From the NCBI GenBank assembly GCA_023663185.1, contig JAMPHY010000001.1:42590-106589 (forward strand): 64,000 nucleotides of DNA. Reading direction: 5' to 3'. Origin of the DNA: Clostridiales bacterium (GTDB taxonomy: Bacteria; Bacillota; Clostridia; Lachnospirales; Lachnospiraceae). This document shows, in pieces, positions 34,705 to 43,272 of the stretch (the stretch's first letter is position 1; every line of letters starts with the position of its first letter). Below the pieces are notes generated by a model. That model had not been told where the DNA came from, did not search any database, and saw only the letters and a list, made by a program, of their open reading frames with translations. Made by a program: the position numbers and the translations under genes.

Positions 34705-35829
34705 ATGGATAGGATTGAGAAGTACATCGAAGAACTAATGGAAAAAAGTACGCCGGACAGACCGATTTGGAATATTGAGAAGATTCTTCAGGGGAAGAAG
34801 TCTACATGGAATTACATAGACGGCTGCATGATTAAGGCGATTTTAGAGATGTATGCCATTACGGGCGATGAGAAATATTTTAAGTTCGCTGATGATTTTA
34901 TAGATCATAAGGTGTATGAGGACGGAACGATTGACGGATACGACGTTAATGAACTCAATATTGATAATGTAAATGCAGGCAAGACGCTTTTTGAATTATA
35001 TGACCTGACAAAGAAAGAGAAATACCGCAAGGCGATTGACTTAATCTATAGCCAGATTGAGCAGATGCCACGCACTAAAGAGGGAAATTTCTGGCATAAG
35101 AATATATATCCTAATCAGGTATGGCTTGACGGTCTGTATATGTGCCAGCCGTTTTATATGGAATACGAGACGCGCTTCAATAATAAGAAAAATTACGCCG
35201 ATATCTTCAACCAGTTTGAGCAGGTGGTAAATAATATGCGCGATCCTAAGACCGGCTTGTATTATCACGCCTATGATTCATCAAGAGAGATGTTCTGGTG
35301 CGATAAGGTGACGGGACTTAGCCAGAACTTCTGGCTGCGTGCGCTTGGCTGGTATTCAATGGCGCTATTAGATACGCTGGATAAGGCTGACGCTTCATAC
35401 GGCGCTCCCTATGAAAATATGAAGAGAGTATTTGTAGAGCTGATGGACGCAATGCTGCGTTATCAGGATAAGAGCGGTATGTGGTATCAAGTGGTAAACG
35501 TAGGCGGCATGGAGAAAAATTATCTGGAAACAAGCGGAAGCTCGATTATGGCATATGCGTTGTTAAAAGGAGTACGTCTGGGATTCCTGCCTGAGAATTA
35601 CCGCGACTATGGCAAGAAGGCTTTTGAAGGAATCTGTGACAAATACTTGTCCACGGACGAGGACGGAAGTCTGCATCTGGACGGAATATGTCTGGTTGCC
35701 GGTCTTGGCGGTAAGGGTATGCGCTCCGGAACCTTTGACTACTATATGTCGGAGCCGGTAGTAAAAGACGACGCTAAAGGCGTCGGACCATTTTTGCTGG
35801 CGTATACCGAGATGTTGAGATTGAAGTGA
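34705..35829 (+). CDS. Glycoside hydrolase family 105 unsaturated rhamnogalacturonyl/galacturonyl hydrolase
   Basis: The protein has 374 residues and an (alpha/alpha)6 barrel like YteR. The catalytic Asp is D142 in VWLDGLYM, at the position of D143 in YteR, and FWLRALGWY and YLETSGSSIMAYAL are family hallmarks. It hydrates and removes the terminal unsaturated uronate left by pectate or rhamnogalacturonan lyases and feeds KduI. It lacks a signal peptide. The in-frame extension upstream to 34588 overlaps the previous gene and is rejected. Confidence 0.92.
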   Translation: MDRIEKYIEELMEKSTPDRPIWNIEKILQGKKSTWNYIDGCMIKAILEMYAITGDEKYFKFADDFIDHKVYEDGTIDGYDVNELNIDNVNAGKTLFELYDLTKKEKYRKAIDLIYSQIEQMPRTKEGNFWHKNIYPNQVWLDGLYMCQPFYMEYETRFNNKKNYADIFNQFEQVVNNMRDPKTGLYYHAYDSSREMFWCDKVTGLSQNFWLRALGWYSMALLDTLDKADASYGAPYENMKRVFVELMDAMLRYQDKSGMWYQVVNVGGMEKNYLETSGSSIMAYALLKGVRLGFLPENYRDYGKKAFEGICDKYLSTDEDGSLHLDGICLVAGLGGKGMRSGTFDYYMSEPVVKDDAKGVGPFLLAYTEMLRLK

Positions 35830-35898
35830 TATATTAAGCGATACTATTTATGAATATATTAAAATACAGAATACTATATGCCATATCCGCATATATGC

Positions 35899-35927
35899 TT
35901 GATTGTTTTTACTTTTTCTAGTAGAAT
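35899..35927 (+). promoter_or_regulatory. Promoter of the three-gene AT-rich cassette
   Basis: TTGATT (35899-35904), a 17-base spacer and TAGAAT (35922-35927) lie 35 bases before ATG 35962. An imperfect palindrome TATATGC/GCATATA (35875-35895) sits just upstream. Confidence 0.5.
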
Positions 35928-35961
35928 AGCAAATAGTTTTGGTATAAGGAGGACTGAAGAA

Positions 35962-36153
35962 ATGTCTATAAAGAAAACAAGGCATTCTACTGTAGTACAC
36001 AGAGAAGTTACCATAGAGAAAATTGAAGATATTCTCCGAAATCAAGAAAATATAATTACAACAAATGACCGTTCAAGTGAGGACGATGCTTTTGAGATTG
36101 CTTTGCAAGGTTCTAAAGCATATTTAGAGGCACAGGGTTATTTAGAAGCTTAG
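35962..36153 (+). CDS. Small hypothetical protein, first gene of an AT-rich cassette
   Basis: The protein has 63 residues, with a basic start (MSIKKTRHSTVVHREV) and an acidic, helix-prone remainder. It has no membrane segment. AAGGAGG (35946-35952) with 9-base spacing makes it a confident gene. Its stop overlaps the binding site of the next gene, so the two are probably made together. The size and pairing suggest an antitoxin or a small DNA-binding partner, but I recognise no family. Confidence 0.65.
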   Translation: MSIKKTRHSTVVHREVTIEKIEDILRNQENIITTNDRSSEDDAFEIALQGSKAYLEAQGYLEA

Positions 36154-36165
36154 GAGGACTAAAAG

Positions 36166-36681
36166 TTGTTACCAGATGTGATTTCAGAGAAAGACTTTAG
36201 GTATAAGACACTATCTGCAAAGAAGATAAAGAAATCTTATAGTTATTTTAAACAATTGTTAGATGATTTTTCTATGACAATAGAATCGGGAGAAATTGAA
36301 ATAAACTTACCGATAGTATGTCGGATATTTGTACGGGTTGATCAACGAAAAGATTATTATATGTATTATCATTCAACGGATAAGAAAATTATGAAGATGT
36401 CACATGAAAAAGAATTAGCCCTTTGGGCATATTGGGTATGTAAATATAAACCTATAAATTTTGTTAATAGTTTGGATGATGAACATTTTTTTAATAGTCA
36501 TGGATGTACAGTGAGTGATGCATTTGCTTCATATATCATTATTTCAGCAGTATGTGCAAAGAATAAGAAAAAAGCAAAGTATTTTTCAGAACGTGTTGTA
36601 AAAGACCTTTATTATGATTTGGCAAATAGAGATTTTAGCAAGGAAGCGATAATTTCAAAAATTGTGGATTTAATAGGTTAG
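36166..36681 (+). CDS. Hypothetical protein, second gene of the cassette
   Basis: The protein has 171 residues and starts at TTG 36166 behind a perfect AGGAGG (36152-36157). It is soluble, lysine-rich and mostly helical, with the stretch KELALWAYWVCKYKPINFVNSLDDEHFFNSHGC-like in the middle holding two cysteines and aromatic residues. I recognise no family. The gene is AT-rich with many A/T-ending codons, unlike the pectin genes before it, which suggests acquisition. The next gene begins 11 bases after its stop. Confidence 0.65.
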   Translation: MLPDVISEKDFRYKTLSAKKIKKSYSYFKQLLDDFSMTIESGEIEINLPIVCRIFVRVDQRKDYYMYYHSTDKKIMKMSHEKELALWAYWVCKYKPINFVNSLDDEHFFNSHGCTVSDAFASYIIISAVCAKNKKKAKYFSERVVKDLYYDLANRDFSKEAIISKIVDLIG

Positions 36682-36692
36682 GAGCGATATGT

Positions 36693-36992
36693 TTGTCTAT
36701 GATAAAGGACTTTCTGGAATTTTTTTATAATAATCATCAGATTATGTGGGATAATATTGTTGTTTTTATTATATGGGGATTATTATGTTCAGGAGTTACT
36801 GGCGCTATAACATCTGTACATAATACAAGGCTCAGAAGGACAAACGATGTTTTGAAAGATGAACTTGCAGCATTGAAAGAGAAATATTCTCAATTAGATG
36901 AGAACGAAAGATTGCTGATGGGGCTGGAAAATTCTTTGCAGCCATCAGCAAAAGCTGTAAGTAAAAGATTTCAACACAAAAGAAAAAAATAA
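36693..36992 (+). CDS. Small membrane protein with coiled coil, third gene of the cassette
   Basis: The protein has 99 residues. One transmembrane helix (about residues 17-40, IMWDNIVVFIIWGLLCSGVT) is followed by a coiled-coil-like segment (RRTNDVLKDELAALKEKYSQL) and a basic tail (KRFQHKRKK). GGAG (36681-36684) fits TTG 36693 with 8-base spacing; ATG 36699 is an alternative. It could anchor or organise its two soluble partners at the membrane. Family unknown. Confidence 0.6.
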   Translation: MSMIKDFLEFFYNNHQIMWDNIVVFIIWGLLCSGVTGAITSVHNTRLRRTNDVLKDELAALKEKYSQLDENERLLMGLENSLQPSAKAVSKRFQHKRKK

Positions 36993-37062
36993 GTAAAAGT
37001 AAAATTTACATAAAAAGGTAGAACACAAAAATCTATCTAAATGTCCAAATGAAAATTTATAT

Positions 37063-37091
37063 TTGACTGGATAAACAAAATAAGATATAAT
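37063..37091 (+). promoter_or_regulatory. Promoter of the peptide-ABC transporter unit
   Basis: TTGACT (37063-37068), a 17-base spacer and a perfect TATAAT (37086-37091) would start transcription near 37098, about 28 bases before the peptide gene. Confidence 0.75.
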
Positions 37092-37125
37092 TCATTTGAC
37101 TAAATGATGGAAGGAGCGATGTACT

Positions 37126-37191
37126 ATGAGAAAAATTAATATTATAGTAACTAAACATGGCTCCCAGCATAAAGTCAACTCTAGTTATTGA
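37126..37191 (+). CDS. Candidate 21-residue peptide gene ahead of ABC exporters
   Basis: This short gene encodes a basic, hydrophobic start (MRKINIIVTK) and a polar end (HKVNSSY). AAGGAG (37110-37115) lies 10 bases before the ATG, and a strong promoter lies directly upstream. It is the only well-initiated frame in the 412 bases before the first ABC transporter, with a terminator hairpin between them. It could be the precursor of an exported or modified peptide, a signalling peptide, or a leader peptide that controls the terminator. It lacks cysteines and a GG leader, so it is not a classical lanthipeptide or C39-type substrate. Confidence 0.5.
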   Translation: MRKINIIVTKHGSQHKVNSSY

Positions 37192-37354
37192 TACTTATTA
37201 TTACTACATTTTATTGCAATGTATGAAGTTGAGATGTCTATATATAAACAACCATTATTCTTTCTTAGCTGAAACATACGCTTTTTTCATATGGTGATAA
37301 TTAAGTTCGTAAACTATAGATTAGTTTTCAGAGTAGATAAAAAAATCCTTTTAG

Positions 37355-37384
37355 CTTGGGAGTCACATATCCCAAGTATTTTTA
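37355..37384 (+). terminator. Leader terminator between the peptide gene and the ABC transporter
   Basis: CTTGGGA (37355-37361) pairs with TCCCAAG (37370-37376), followed by TATTTTTAT. It lies just before the AAGGAG of the first ABC gene, so part of the transcripts should stop here, giving more peptide message than exporter message. Confidence 0.65.
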
Positions 37385-37404
37385 TGCCCAAAAAGGAGAT
37401 TTTT

Positions 37405-39132
37405 ATGAAAGAAAACTTAAAATTTATTTGGCTATATGCCAGGAATTACAAAATCAGATTGTCTGTAATGCTTTTTAGTATCCTATTAACATCTATATCC
37501 GGAGCGCTTTTCCCTTTCTTCCTTGGAAAAATGATTAATAGTCTATTATATGGAAGGGATTATGTTCTCTTTTTTCGCAACTTCTGTTTGTATGGCGCAT
37601 TCTTCTTGGTGCAACAATTAATGCGTTTTATCAATACAAGACAGTATGCTGTTCTTGAAACCACTCTTCTTTTTGATATACGAAGAGATACTTTAAAAAA
37701 CATATTTTCAAAATCAGCAGGTTATTTATCCCAGATGGACAGAGGTGACACAATATCGAGAATAGAAAAGGACGTTCATCAAATACTCGACTATATTTAT
37801 TTCAACCTTTTTTATTCTATTTCGGATATTTTTGAATTTGCTTCACAGATAGTTTTGATTCTGCGGATAAGTTGGAAACTATTAATTCTTACCATTATTT
37901 GTATGCCGATATCTTTCCTTCTTCCAAGATTCTGTTCAGGAATATTAAAAAGATATTATCAGAAGCAATCAGAAATAGATGGAAAATTAACAGGTTGGTT
38001 TTTTGATATTATTAACAGTTTGGTTGATATCCGTTTACTTTCCGGAGAACAAAAGGTAAACTTCGATTATCTTAAACAGAAAGAAAACTACATAAGTATC
38101 CGAAAATCTACAACAAGGATTGAAACGTTTACGCAGATTGGAATAGAAGGAACAGCAGTTATATTGAAAATTCTTTTATACAGCGTTTCAGCGTTTCTGG
38201 TTATACGAAAAGAAATGTTAATAGGAAACTTTATCTCGGTAATAGAATATTTTAACTCTTCACTTACTATTTTTAATGAAATAGCTAACCGGACAAATCC
38301 AATTACAGAAAACATGGTTGCGATAGACCGTGTCCGAAATATTATATCCTTACCGCAGGACGTTTTTGTCCCTGAAATATTTGCCTCTGCCGCAAGCGAC
38401 ATACGTTTTGAAAATGTAAATTTCAGATACAAGAAGGAAGGACCTCAAATTCTTAATAACTTATCTTTTTATATAAACCCCGGAGAACATGTGGTATTTG
38501 CGGGGGAAAGTGGATGTGGAAAAACGACGATAACCCGTCTGATGATGAATTTTTATAGCCATGATAACGGAAATATCTATATTGGAAATATGGATATGAA
38601 ACAAAATAAAAATGTGAATTTGTCATCAAAAATAGGTGTGGTTTTCCAAACAACAGCCATTTTTGAGGGAAGTATCAGATACAATTTGATATTCTCTGAT
38701 AATATGGAACGTGATAACGAAATCTGGCTTGTACTGGAAAGAGTCGGATTGTCTGAGTATATTAATTCACTTACCAGTGGATTGTCTACTGAATTATCCG
38801 GACTGAATACCCATCTGTCAGGCGGGCAGATACAAAGGATTGGCATTTCCAGGACACTGTTGAAAAATACAGACATTATTATTTTTGATGAACCGACATC
38901 GGCTTTTGACTGGAAAAGCGAACAGGTTTTTCTTGAAATGTGTCAGGCATTTTATCGTCAAAAAACAATAATTATGATTTCACACAGGGTAGAGACGCTA
39001 AAAGCGGCAGACAGGGTTTATTTTATTAAAAATGGAAAAATTGAAGCAGTTGGCAAACATGAAGAATTACTTGCTAAAAACAGTGATTATGTGAAATATC
39101 TTAATAAAGGAGAGCTGGCAAATGAAAAATAG
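37405..39132 (+). CDS. ABC half-transporter 1 (permease plus ATPase)
   Basis: The protein has 575 residues. About six transmembrane helices (residues 1-310) precede a nucleotide-binding domain with Walker A GESGCGKTT, Q-loop VVFQT, signature LSGGQIQRIG, Walker B IIIFDEPTS and H-loop ISHR, all intact. It is an exporter-type fold. No C39 peptidase domain is present, so it would not trim a GG leader. I start at ATG 37405 (AAGGAG 37393-37398); the frame back to 37291 runs through the leader terminator. It overlaps transporter 2 by 11 bases, so they likely form a heterodimer. Confidence 0.9.
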   Translation: MKENLKFIWLYARNYKIRLSVMLFSILLTSISGALFPFFLGKMINSLLYGRDYVLFFRNFCLYGAFFLVQQLMRFINTRQYAVLETTLLFDIRRDTLKNIFSKSAGYLSQMDRGDTISRIEKDVHQILDYIYFNLFYSISDIFEFASQIVLILRISWKLLILTIICMPISFLLPRFCSGILKRYYQKQSEIDGKLTGWFFDIINSLVDIRLLSGEQKVNFDYLKQKENYISIRKSTTRIETFTQIGIEGTAVILKILLYSVSAFLVIRKEMLIGNFISVIEYFNSSLTIFNEIANRTNPITENMVAIDRVRNIISLPQDVFVPEIFASAASDIRFENVNFRYKKEGPQILNNLSFYINPGEHVVFAGESGCGKTTITRLMMNFYSHDNGNIYIGNMDMKQNKNVNLSSKIGVVFQTTAIFEGSIRYNLIFSDNMERDNEIWLVLERVGLSEYINSLTSGLSTELSGLNTHLSGGQIQRIGISRTLLKNTDIIIFDEPTSAFDWKSEQVFLEMCQAFYRQKTIIMISHRVETLKAADRVYFIKNGKIEAVGKHEELLAKNSDYVKYLNKGELANEK

Positions 39133-40825
39133 AATGTCTTATTTTATGCAGTTTTCACCATATATGGCACAGAGAAAAACAGATTTGTATATTTGGGCGC
39201 TTTTTGAGTTATTTATAAAAATATTAATTCTGGCAAACCCATTTATTTATATACAGTTAATAGATAAAATTATGGTTGAGAATCAATTATACTTTTTAAA
39301 ATATGTTATTGCATCAATTCTTATTGTTTATTTTTTGTCTGGCATAGCCAAAATAGTATCATGGAAATTCCATAGTCGGTTTTTCCTGAACTTTGAGAAA
39401 AACCTTCAGAATGCGCTGCTTAATAAATATTTGGATATGCCAATTGGGAAAATTTTGAGAAGTGATTTAGGAAATCTGAAAAAAACTATTACCGAAGATG
39501 CCGCAACTGTTTTAGTATTGGTAGAAAAGAATATTTTCCGTTATATATTATCGATAATTACTATCTTTTCATTATCCATACTGTTATTTGTGATGTCTCC
39601 GGTACTTGCAATTATAGCTTACATGTTCATTCCGCTCTCTTTTTGGGTAACTAAAAAAATAGGGAGAAAAGCGGAACAATTAACGAAAGATATAAGAAAT
39701 ACACAAGGGGAATATGAGAAATTGCTATATAACATATTAGGAAATTGGGAATCTATAAAATATAACCATCTTTTTTCTACAATCATAGGCAAAGTGGAGA
39801 TATATTGGCAGAAATTATCCGTAAAAATCCTTAAAAAGCAGACGGTCTCTTTTGCAAATAGAGCTTTTATATCCTTTAAGGATTATATTGTACTTGAAAT
39901 GGGACTCTATTTCATAGGCGGGATATTGGTTTTTAGCGATAAACTTACAATTGTTTCTCTGATTGCATTTATGGGATATTTGTCGGTATTTTTAAAAAGT
40001 GTAACTGAAATTTCAGACAATATATTTGAATATCATCAAAACCTTCCACAAATACAAAATGTTGCCCAGACAATAAATATTGATATTCCTCAGCATAAAA
40101 TATTACAGTCATTTTCATCAGTCAAATTGCAAAATGTTTCAGTCTCATTTGAGGAGTCTCATATAGATGCTTTAAAAAATATAAATCTGACCATAAATAA
40201 AGGGGAACATATTGTTATTGCTGGTCATAACGGCTCCGGAAAAACTACTTTACTCAGAGCAGTTATGGGGATACAGCCTGTCCAAAATGGGAATATTCTG
40301 CTTAATGATATACCCATAAGGGAAATAGATGAAAAAAGCATATATAAAAAAATAAGATATCTTCCACAGACTCCACATTTTATTAATGGGACGATAAAAG
40401 ACAATCTATCAATCAGCAACCCTGAAATGAGTGAAGACAGAATGGTTGAAGCCTGCGAGAAAGTAAATTTACTAAGCTTCGTACAAAATTTGCCGCAAAA
40501 ATTTGATACTGAAATCCATGATAGCGGGGTTAGGCTCTCTGGAGGTCAGAAGCAGAGGCTTGCCATTGCACGATTAATACTAGCAGCTCCAGATGTTTTA
40601 GTCCTTGATGAAATAACGGCATCAATGGATGAAGAGAACAGTCAGATGATACAAAACATAATTCAAAATGAATTTAGTGAGAAAACAGTAATTGCCATTT
40701 CACATAAGTGGAGCGAGATAAAAACATTTCCGCGCATTATTATAGTTAATTCAGGAAAAATAGTAGTGGATACATCTTCTAACAAACTTGATGAGGCAGA
40801 GTTCTTTCGTCTGTTTGAACAGTAA
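39122..40825 (+). CDS. ABC half-transporter 2 (permease plus ATPase)
   Basis: The protein has 567 residues, with an N-terminal six-helix membrane domain and a C-terminal ATPase: Walker A GHNGSGKTT, Q-loop YLPQT, signature LSGGQKQRLA, Walker B VLVLDEITAS and H-loop ISHKW. Both ATP-site halves keep the catalytic Glu. It is translationally coupled to half-transporter 1 and very likely pairs with it. The substrate could be the peptide encoded at 37126-37191. The A/T-rich codon use matches transporter 1 and the small genes before it. Confidence 0.9.
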   Translation: MKNRMSYFMQFSPYMAQRKTDLYIWALFELFIKILILANPFIYIQLIDKIMVENQLYFLKYVIASILIVYFLSGIAKIVSWKFHSRFFLNFEKNLQNALLNKYLDMPIGKILRSDLGNLKKTITEDAATVLVLVEKNIFRYILSIITIFSLSILLFVMSPVLAIIAYMFIPLSFWVTKKIGRKAEQLTKDIRNTQGEYEKLLYNILGNWESIKYNHLFSTIIGKVEIYWQKLSVKILKKQTVSFANRAFISFKDYIVLEMGLYFIGGILVFSDKLTIVSLIAFMGYLSVFLKSVTEISDNIFEYHQNLPQIQNVAQTINIDIPQHKILQSFSSVKLQNVSVSFEESHIDALKNINLTINKGEHIVIAGHNGSGKTTLLRAVMGIQPVQNGNILLNDIPIREIDEKSIYKKIRYLPQTPHFINGTIKDNLSISNPEMSEDRMVEACEKVNLLSFVQNLPQKFDTEIHDSGVRLSGGQKQRLAIARLILAAPDVLVLDEITASMDEENSQMIQNIIQNEFSEKTVIAISHKWSEIKTFPRIIIVNSGKIVVDTSSNKLDEAEFFRLFEQ

Positions 40826-40845
40826 TTAGTTTTTATATTTAATTA

Positions 40846-40875
40846 TGAAACCTTTCCCCACATCATTACCCTATA
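40846..40875 (+). promoter_or_regulatory. Possible ECF-type promoter upstream of the sigma factor gene
   Basis: TGAAACC (40846-40852) matches the -35 box of several Bacillus ECF sigma factors, and CCTATA about 18 bases downstream could serve as -10. This would allow autoregulation. The assignment is tentative. Confidence 0.35.
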
Positions 40876-40930
40876 TAAGTGAAGGGGTAAAATCTCTGTT
40901 CCGGAACATAGTTACCTTGGAGGAAATGCA

Positions 40931-41452
40931 ATGAAACAGGAAGAACTGGAAGTCTATATTGATACATACGGCAAAGATTTATATTCTTTTTGCTGCTGTG
41001 TGGCGAATGACCGTCAGAAAGCCGAGGATTTGTATCAGGACACATTTTTGAAAATGTATGAAGCAATGGAAAAAATCACCATCATAACTAATCCTAAAAG
41101 CTTTTTAATGGGAGTGGCGCTAAATCTTTATCGGAACTATAAAAGAAAGACATCGATAAGGCAGAGGATTTTGGGGAATAGAGTGCAGGTCGATGAAAAT
41201 TCCGCAGATATTCCTTCAAAAGAAAAAGCACTCGATGAGGTGATGATTTCTAAGGAAGAGTGTGAGGCTGTGAGAAGGGCTGTAAATAAGCTTCCGGATA
41301 AGTATAGGATTCCGGTTATCTTATTTTATATGGAAGAACTTTCACAGGCGGATATTGCGGCGATGATGCAGATTTCTGAAAGTGCGGTAAAAACAAGGAT
41401 ACACAGGGCAAAGAAAATATTGAGGGAAAAATTGGAGGGTTATTATGAATAA
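40931..41452 (+). CDS. ECF-type RNA polymerase sigma-70 family factor
   Basis: The protein has 173 residues. Region 2 is visible as KAEDLYQDTFLKMYEAM and region 4 as LPDKYRIPVILFYMEELSQADIAAMMQISESAVKTRIHRAKKIL, with the usual short linker and no region 1 or 3. It should direct polymerase to stress-response promoters. GGAGG precedes ATG 40931. It overlaps the next gene by 8 bases; that gene encodes a membrane-anchored DUF4179-like protein, the usual anti-sigma partner. Confidence 0.93.
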   Translation: MKQEELEVYIDTYGKDLYSFCCCVANDRQKAEDLYQDTFLKMYEAMEKITIITNPKSFLMGVALNLYRNYKRKTSIRQRILGNRVQVDENSADIPSKEKALDEVMISKEECEAVRRAVNKLPDKYRIPVILFYMEELSQADIAAMMQISESAVKTRIHRAKKILREKLEGYYE

Positions 41453-42647
41453 AGATATGGATAAGCTGCTTAAAGCTGCTTTAACTCCGATAGAGCTGCC
41501 GAATGCAGAATTAAATGAATTAAACGACCGGGTTCTTCTAAGATTAAAGGAGAGAGATGATATGAAAAACGAACAGAGACGTTACAAGGGAAGAATTGGC
41601 GCAGCGGCAGCAATAGTAATGGGCGTTTTATTAGTATGCTCAGGCACGGCATTTGCCATATATAAGTATTTAAGCCCTGCGGAAGTGGCAAAGGAGGCAA
41701 GCAACGATGCGCTGCAAAAGGCGTTTTTAAGCGAAGACGCGATACTGGTGAATGAAACAATAGAAAGCGGCGGATACAAAATCACTCTTTTAGGAAGCGT
41801 AACAGGCAAAGATATAAATGAATTTATCTCTGATGGAGTGCCAAAGAATGACAGAATATATACGGTAGTGGCAATAGAACGCACTGACGGCACTCCCATG
41901 CCTGATACTTCTTCCGACGACTATGGAAAAGAAGCTTTTTATGTATCGCATTATATTCATGGGCTGAATCCCGCAAGATACAGTTTAATGAGTATGGGGG
42001 GCGGATATACGACGCTTGTCAGGGACGGAATCATGTATCGGATTTTGGATATGGACAATATCGAGATGTTTGCGGATAGAGGCATCTATGTGGGGGTAAG
42101 TTCCGGAACCTTTTATGATGCGGCGGCGTATACATATGATGAAAATACCGGAGAAATGAGCCGTAACGGTGATTATGATGGCGTAAACGCCCTATTTGAA
42201 CTGCCTGTTGATAAAAGTAAGGCAGATCCGGCAGCGGCGGAAGCCTATCTGAAAGAGTTTGAGATGTCTATGAATGCACCATCTAAGCCTTATGAAAAGA
42301 ACGCGGTTGACCTCGGCGTAGATGAGTTTATGGAAAAGCTGACGCCTGAGAATATTGATGAATATGCGGTGCCTATTGAAGCGACCAGACAGATATGCCG
42401 GCTTGATGAACAAAAGAATATCAGCTATTCATATGATTTAGGCGATAGTACATGCGCAGGAATTACGTCGTTTGATAAATTGTTTCCGGACGGTAAGCCC
42501 GGAATGAGCAGCATATTCAACTACGATTATTCTGAGTCGGGGCTGGCGGATTTATACATAGATGTATTTATCCTTAATGAAGACGGTACGGTTACATATG
42601 TGGTATATCAGCCAAAGGAGTTGGAGTCAGAATTAAGGCCGGAGTGA
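41445..42647 (+). CDS. Membrane-anchored DUF4179-like anti-sigma factor
   Basis: The protein has 400 residues. A cytoplasmic N-terminus (1-50) is followed by one transmembrane helix (about 51-72, GRIGAAAAIVMGVLLVCSG) and a large extracellular domain. This matches the DUF4179 proteins that sit behind ECF sigma factors. It should hold the sigma factor inactive until an envelope signal is received. The short ELPNAELNELNDRVLLRLKE stretch is the likely sigma-binding helix. The signal is unknown. Confidence 0.83.
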   Translation: MNKDMDKLLKAALTPIELPNAELNELNDRVLLRLKERDDMKNEQRRYKGRIGAAAAIVMGVLLVCSGTAFAIYKYLSPAEVAKEASNDALQKAFLSEDAILVNETIESGGYKITLLGSVTGKDINEFISDGVPKNDRIYTVVAIERTDGTPMPDTSSDDYGKEAFYVSHYIHGLNPARYSLMSMGGGYTTLVRDGIMYRILDMDNIEMFADRGIYVGVSSGTFYDAAAYTYDENTGEMSRNGDYDGVNALFELPVDKSKADPAAAEAYLKEFEMSMNAPSKPYEKNAVDLGVDEFMEKLTPENIDEYAVPIEATRQICRLDEQKNISYSYDLGDSTCAGITSFDKLFPDGKPGMSSIFNYDYSESGLADLYIDVFILNEDGTVTYVVYQPKELESELRPE

Positions 42648-42702
42648 TATTTGACTGAAGCAGTATTTTTAAAGTGGTATTTGCAGAATAAGTTTATTAA
42701 AC

Positions 42703-42730
42703 AAGGGGCTGTCGTGTAGGCAAGCCCCTT
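42703..42730 (+). terminator. Terminator after the sigma/anti-sigma operon
   Basis: AAGGGGCT (42703-42710) pairs with AGCCCCTT (42723-42730), followed by a moderately T-rich stretch. Confidence 0.7.
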
Positions 42731-42863
42731 TGATTGCTTTACATTTACTTTTACTTTTTTGTCGCAGGGAAATGTTTTATTTTAAATAGAATTTCACTTT
42801 ACTAATAATATTATGCTATTAATGGGTGATTCGGGTAGGGGTAAAAATCGATATGTTAAAGGG

Positions 42864-43229
42864 TTATATAAAATATGTCATAACAATGAAACTTGAAATC
42901 AAGGCAATTGCTACATTTATAATAAGTAAATCTTTATTTTTACCTATGCCGCCGAGCTTATAAATAAAATGCTGTATAATTACAATCACAATATAAAAAA
43001 TAATCCTTTCTATTCCCCAAAGAAATGAACTTGCAGTAAGATGTTCATTTTCAAGTATTACTAACACTGAAAATATTGAAAAAGGAACAATTGCATATAA
43101 TATATAGACAATATAAAAAAATATTTGCTTCTTAGTATTTGCTTCCCGTAGACTATATACCATAAACACAGAAATAAGGCTATATGCCATTGGTCTATAC
43201 ACATCACTATATAGTATTGATTTAATCAT
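42864..43229 (-). CDS. Hypothetical small integral membrane protein
   Basis: The protein has 121 residues and about four hydrophobic helices covering nearly its entire length. AAAGGA lies about 10 bases before ATG 43229. I recognise no family. It lies alone between two terminators of nearly the same sequence in opposite orientation (42703-42730 and 43273-43296). The gene is more AT-rich than its neighbours. Confidence 0.6.
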   Translation of the reverse strand: MIKSILYSDVYRPMAYSLISVFMVYSLREANTKKQIFFYIVYILYAIVPFSIFSVLVILENEHLTASSFLWGIERIIFYIVIVIIQHFIYKLGGIGKNKDLLIINVAIALISSFIVMTYFI

Positions 43230-43272
43230 ATTCTCATTATCCTTTTAAGTATTAGGGCTTTAATCATGAATA

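Noticed and set aside
37291..37404. Extended N-terminus of ABC half-transporter 1 from ATG 37291
   Set aside because: It lacks a ribosome binding site, crosses the leader terminator, and the family starts at MKENLKF with a good AAGGAG.
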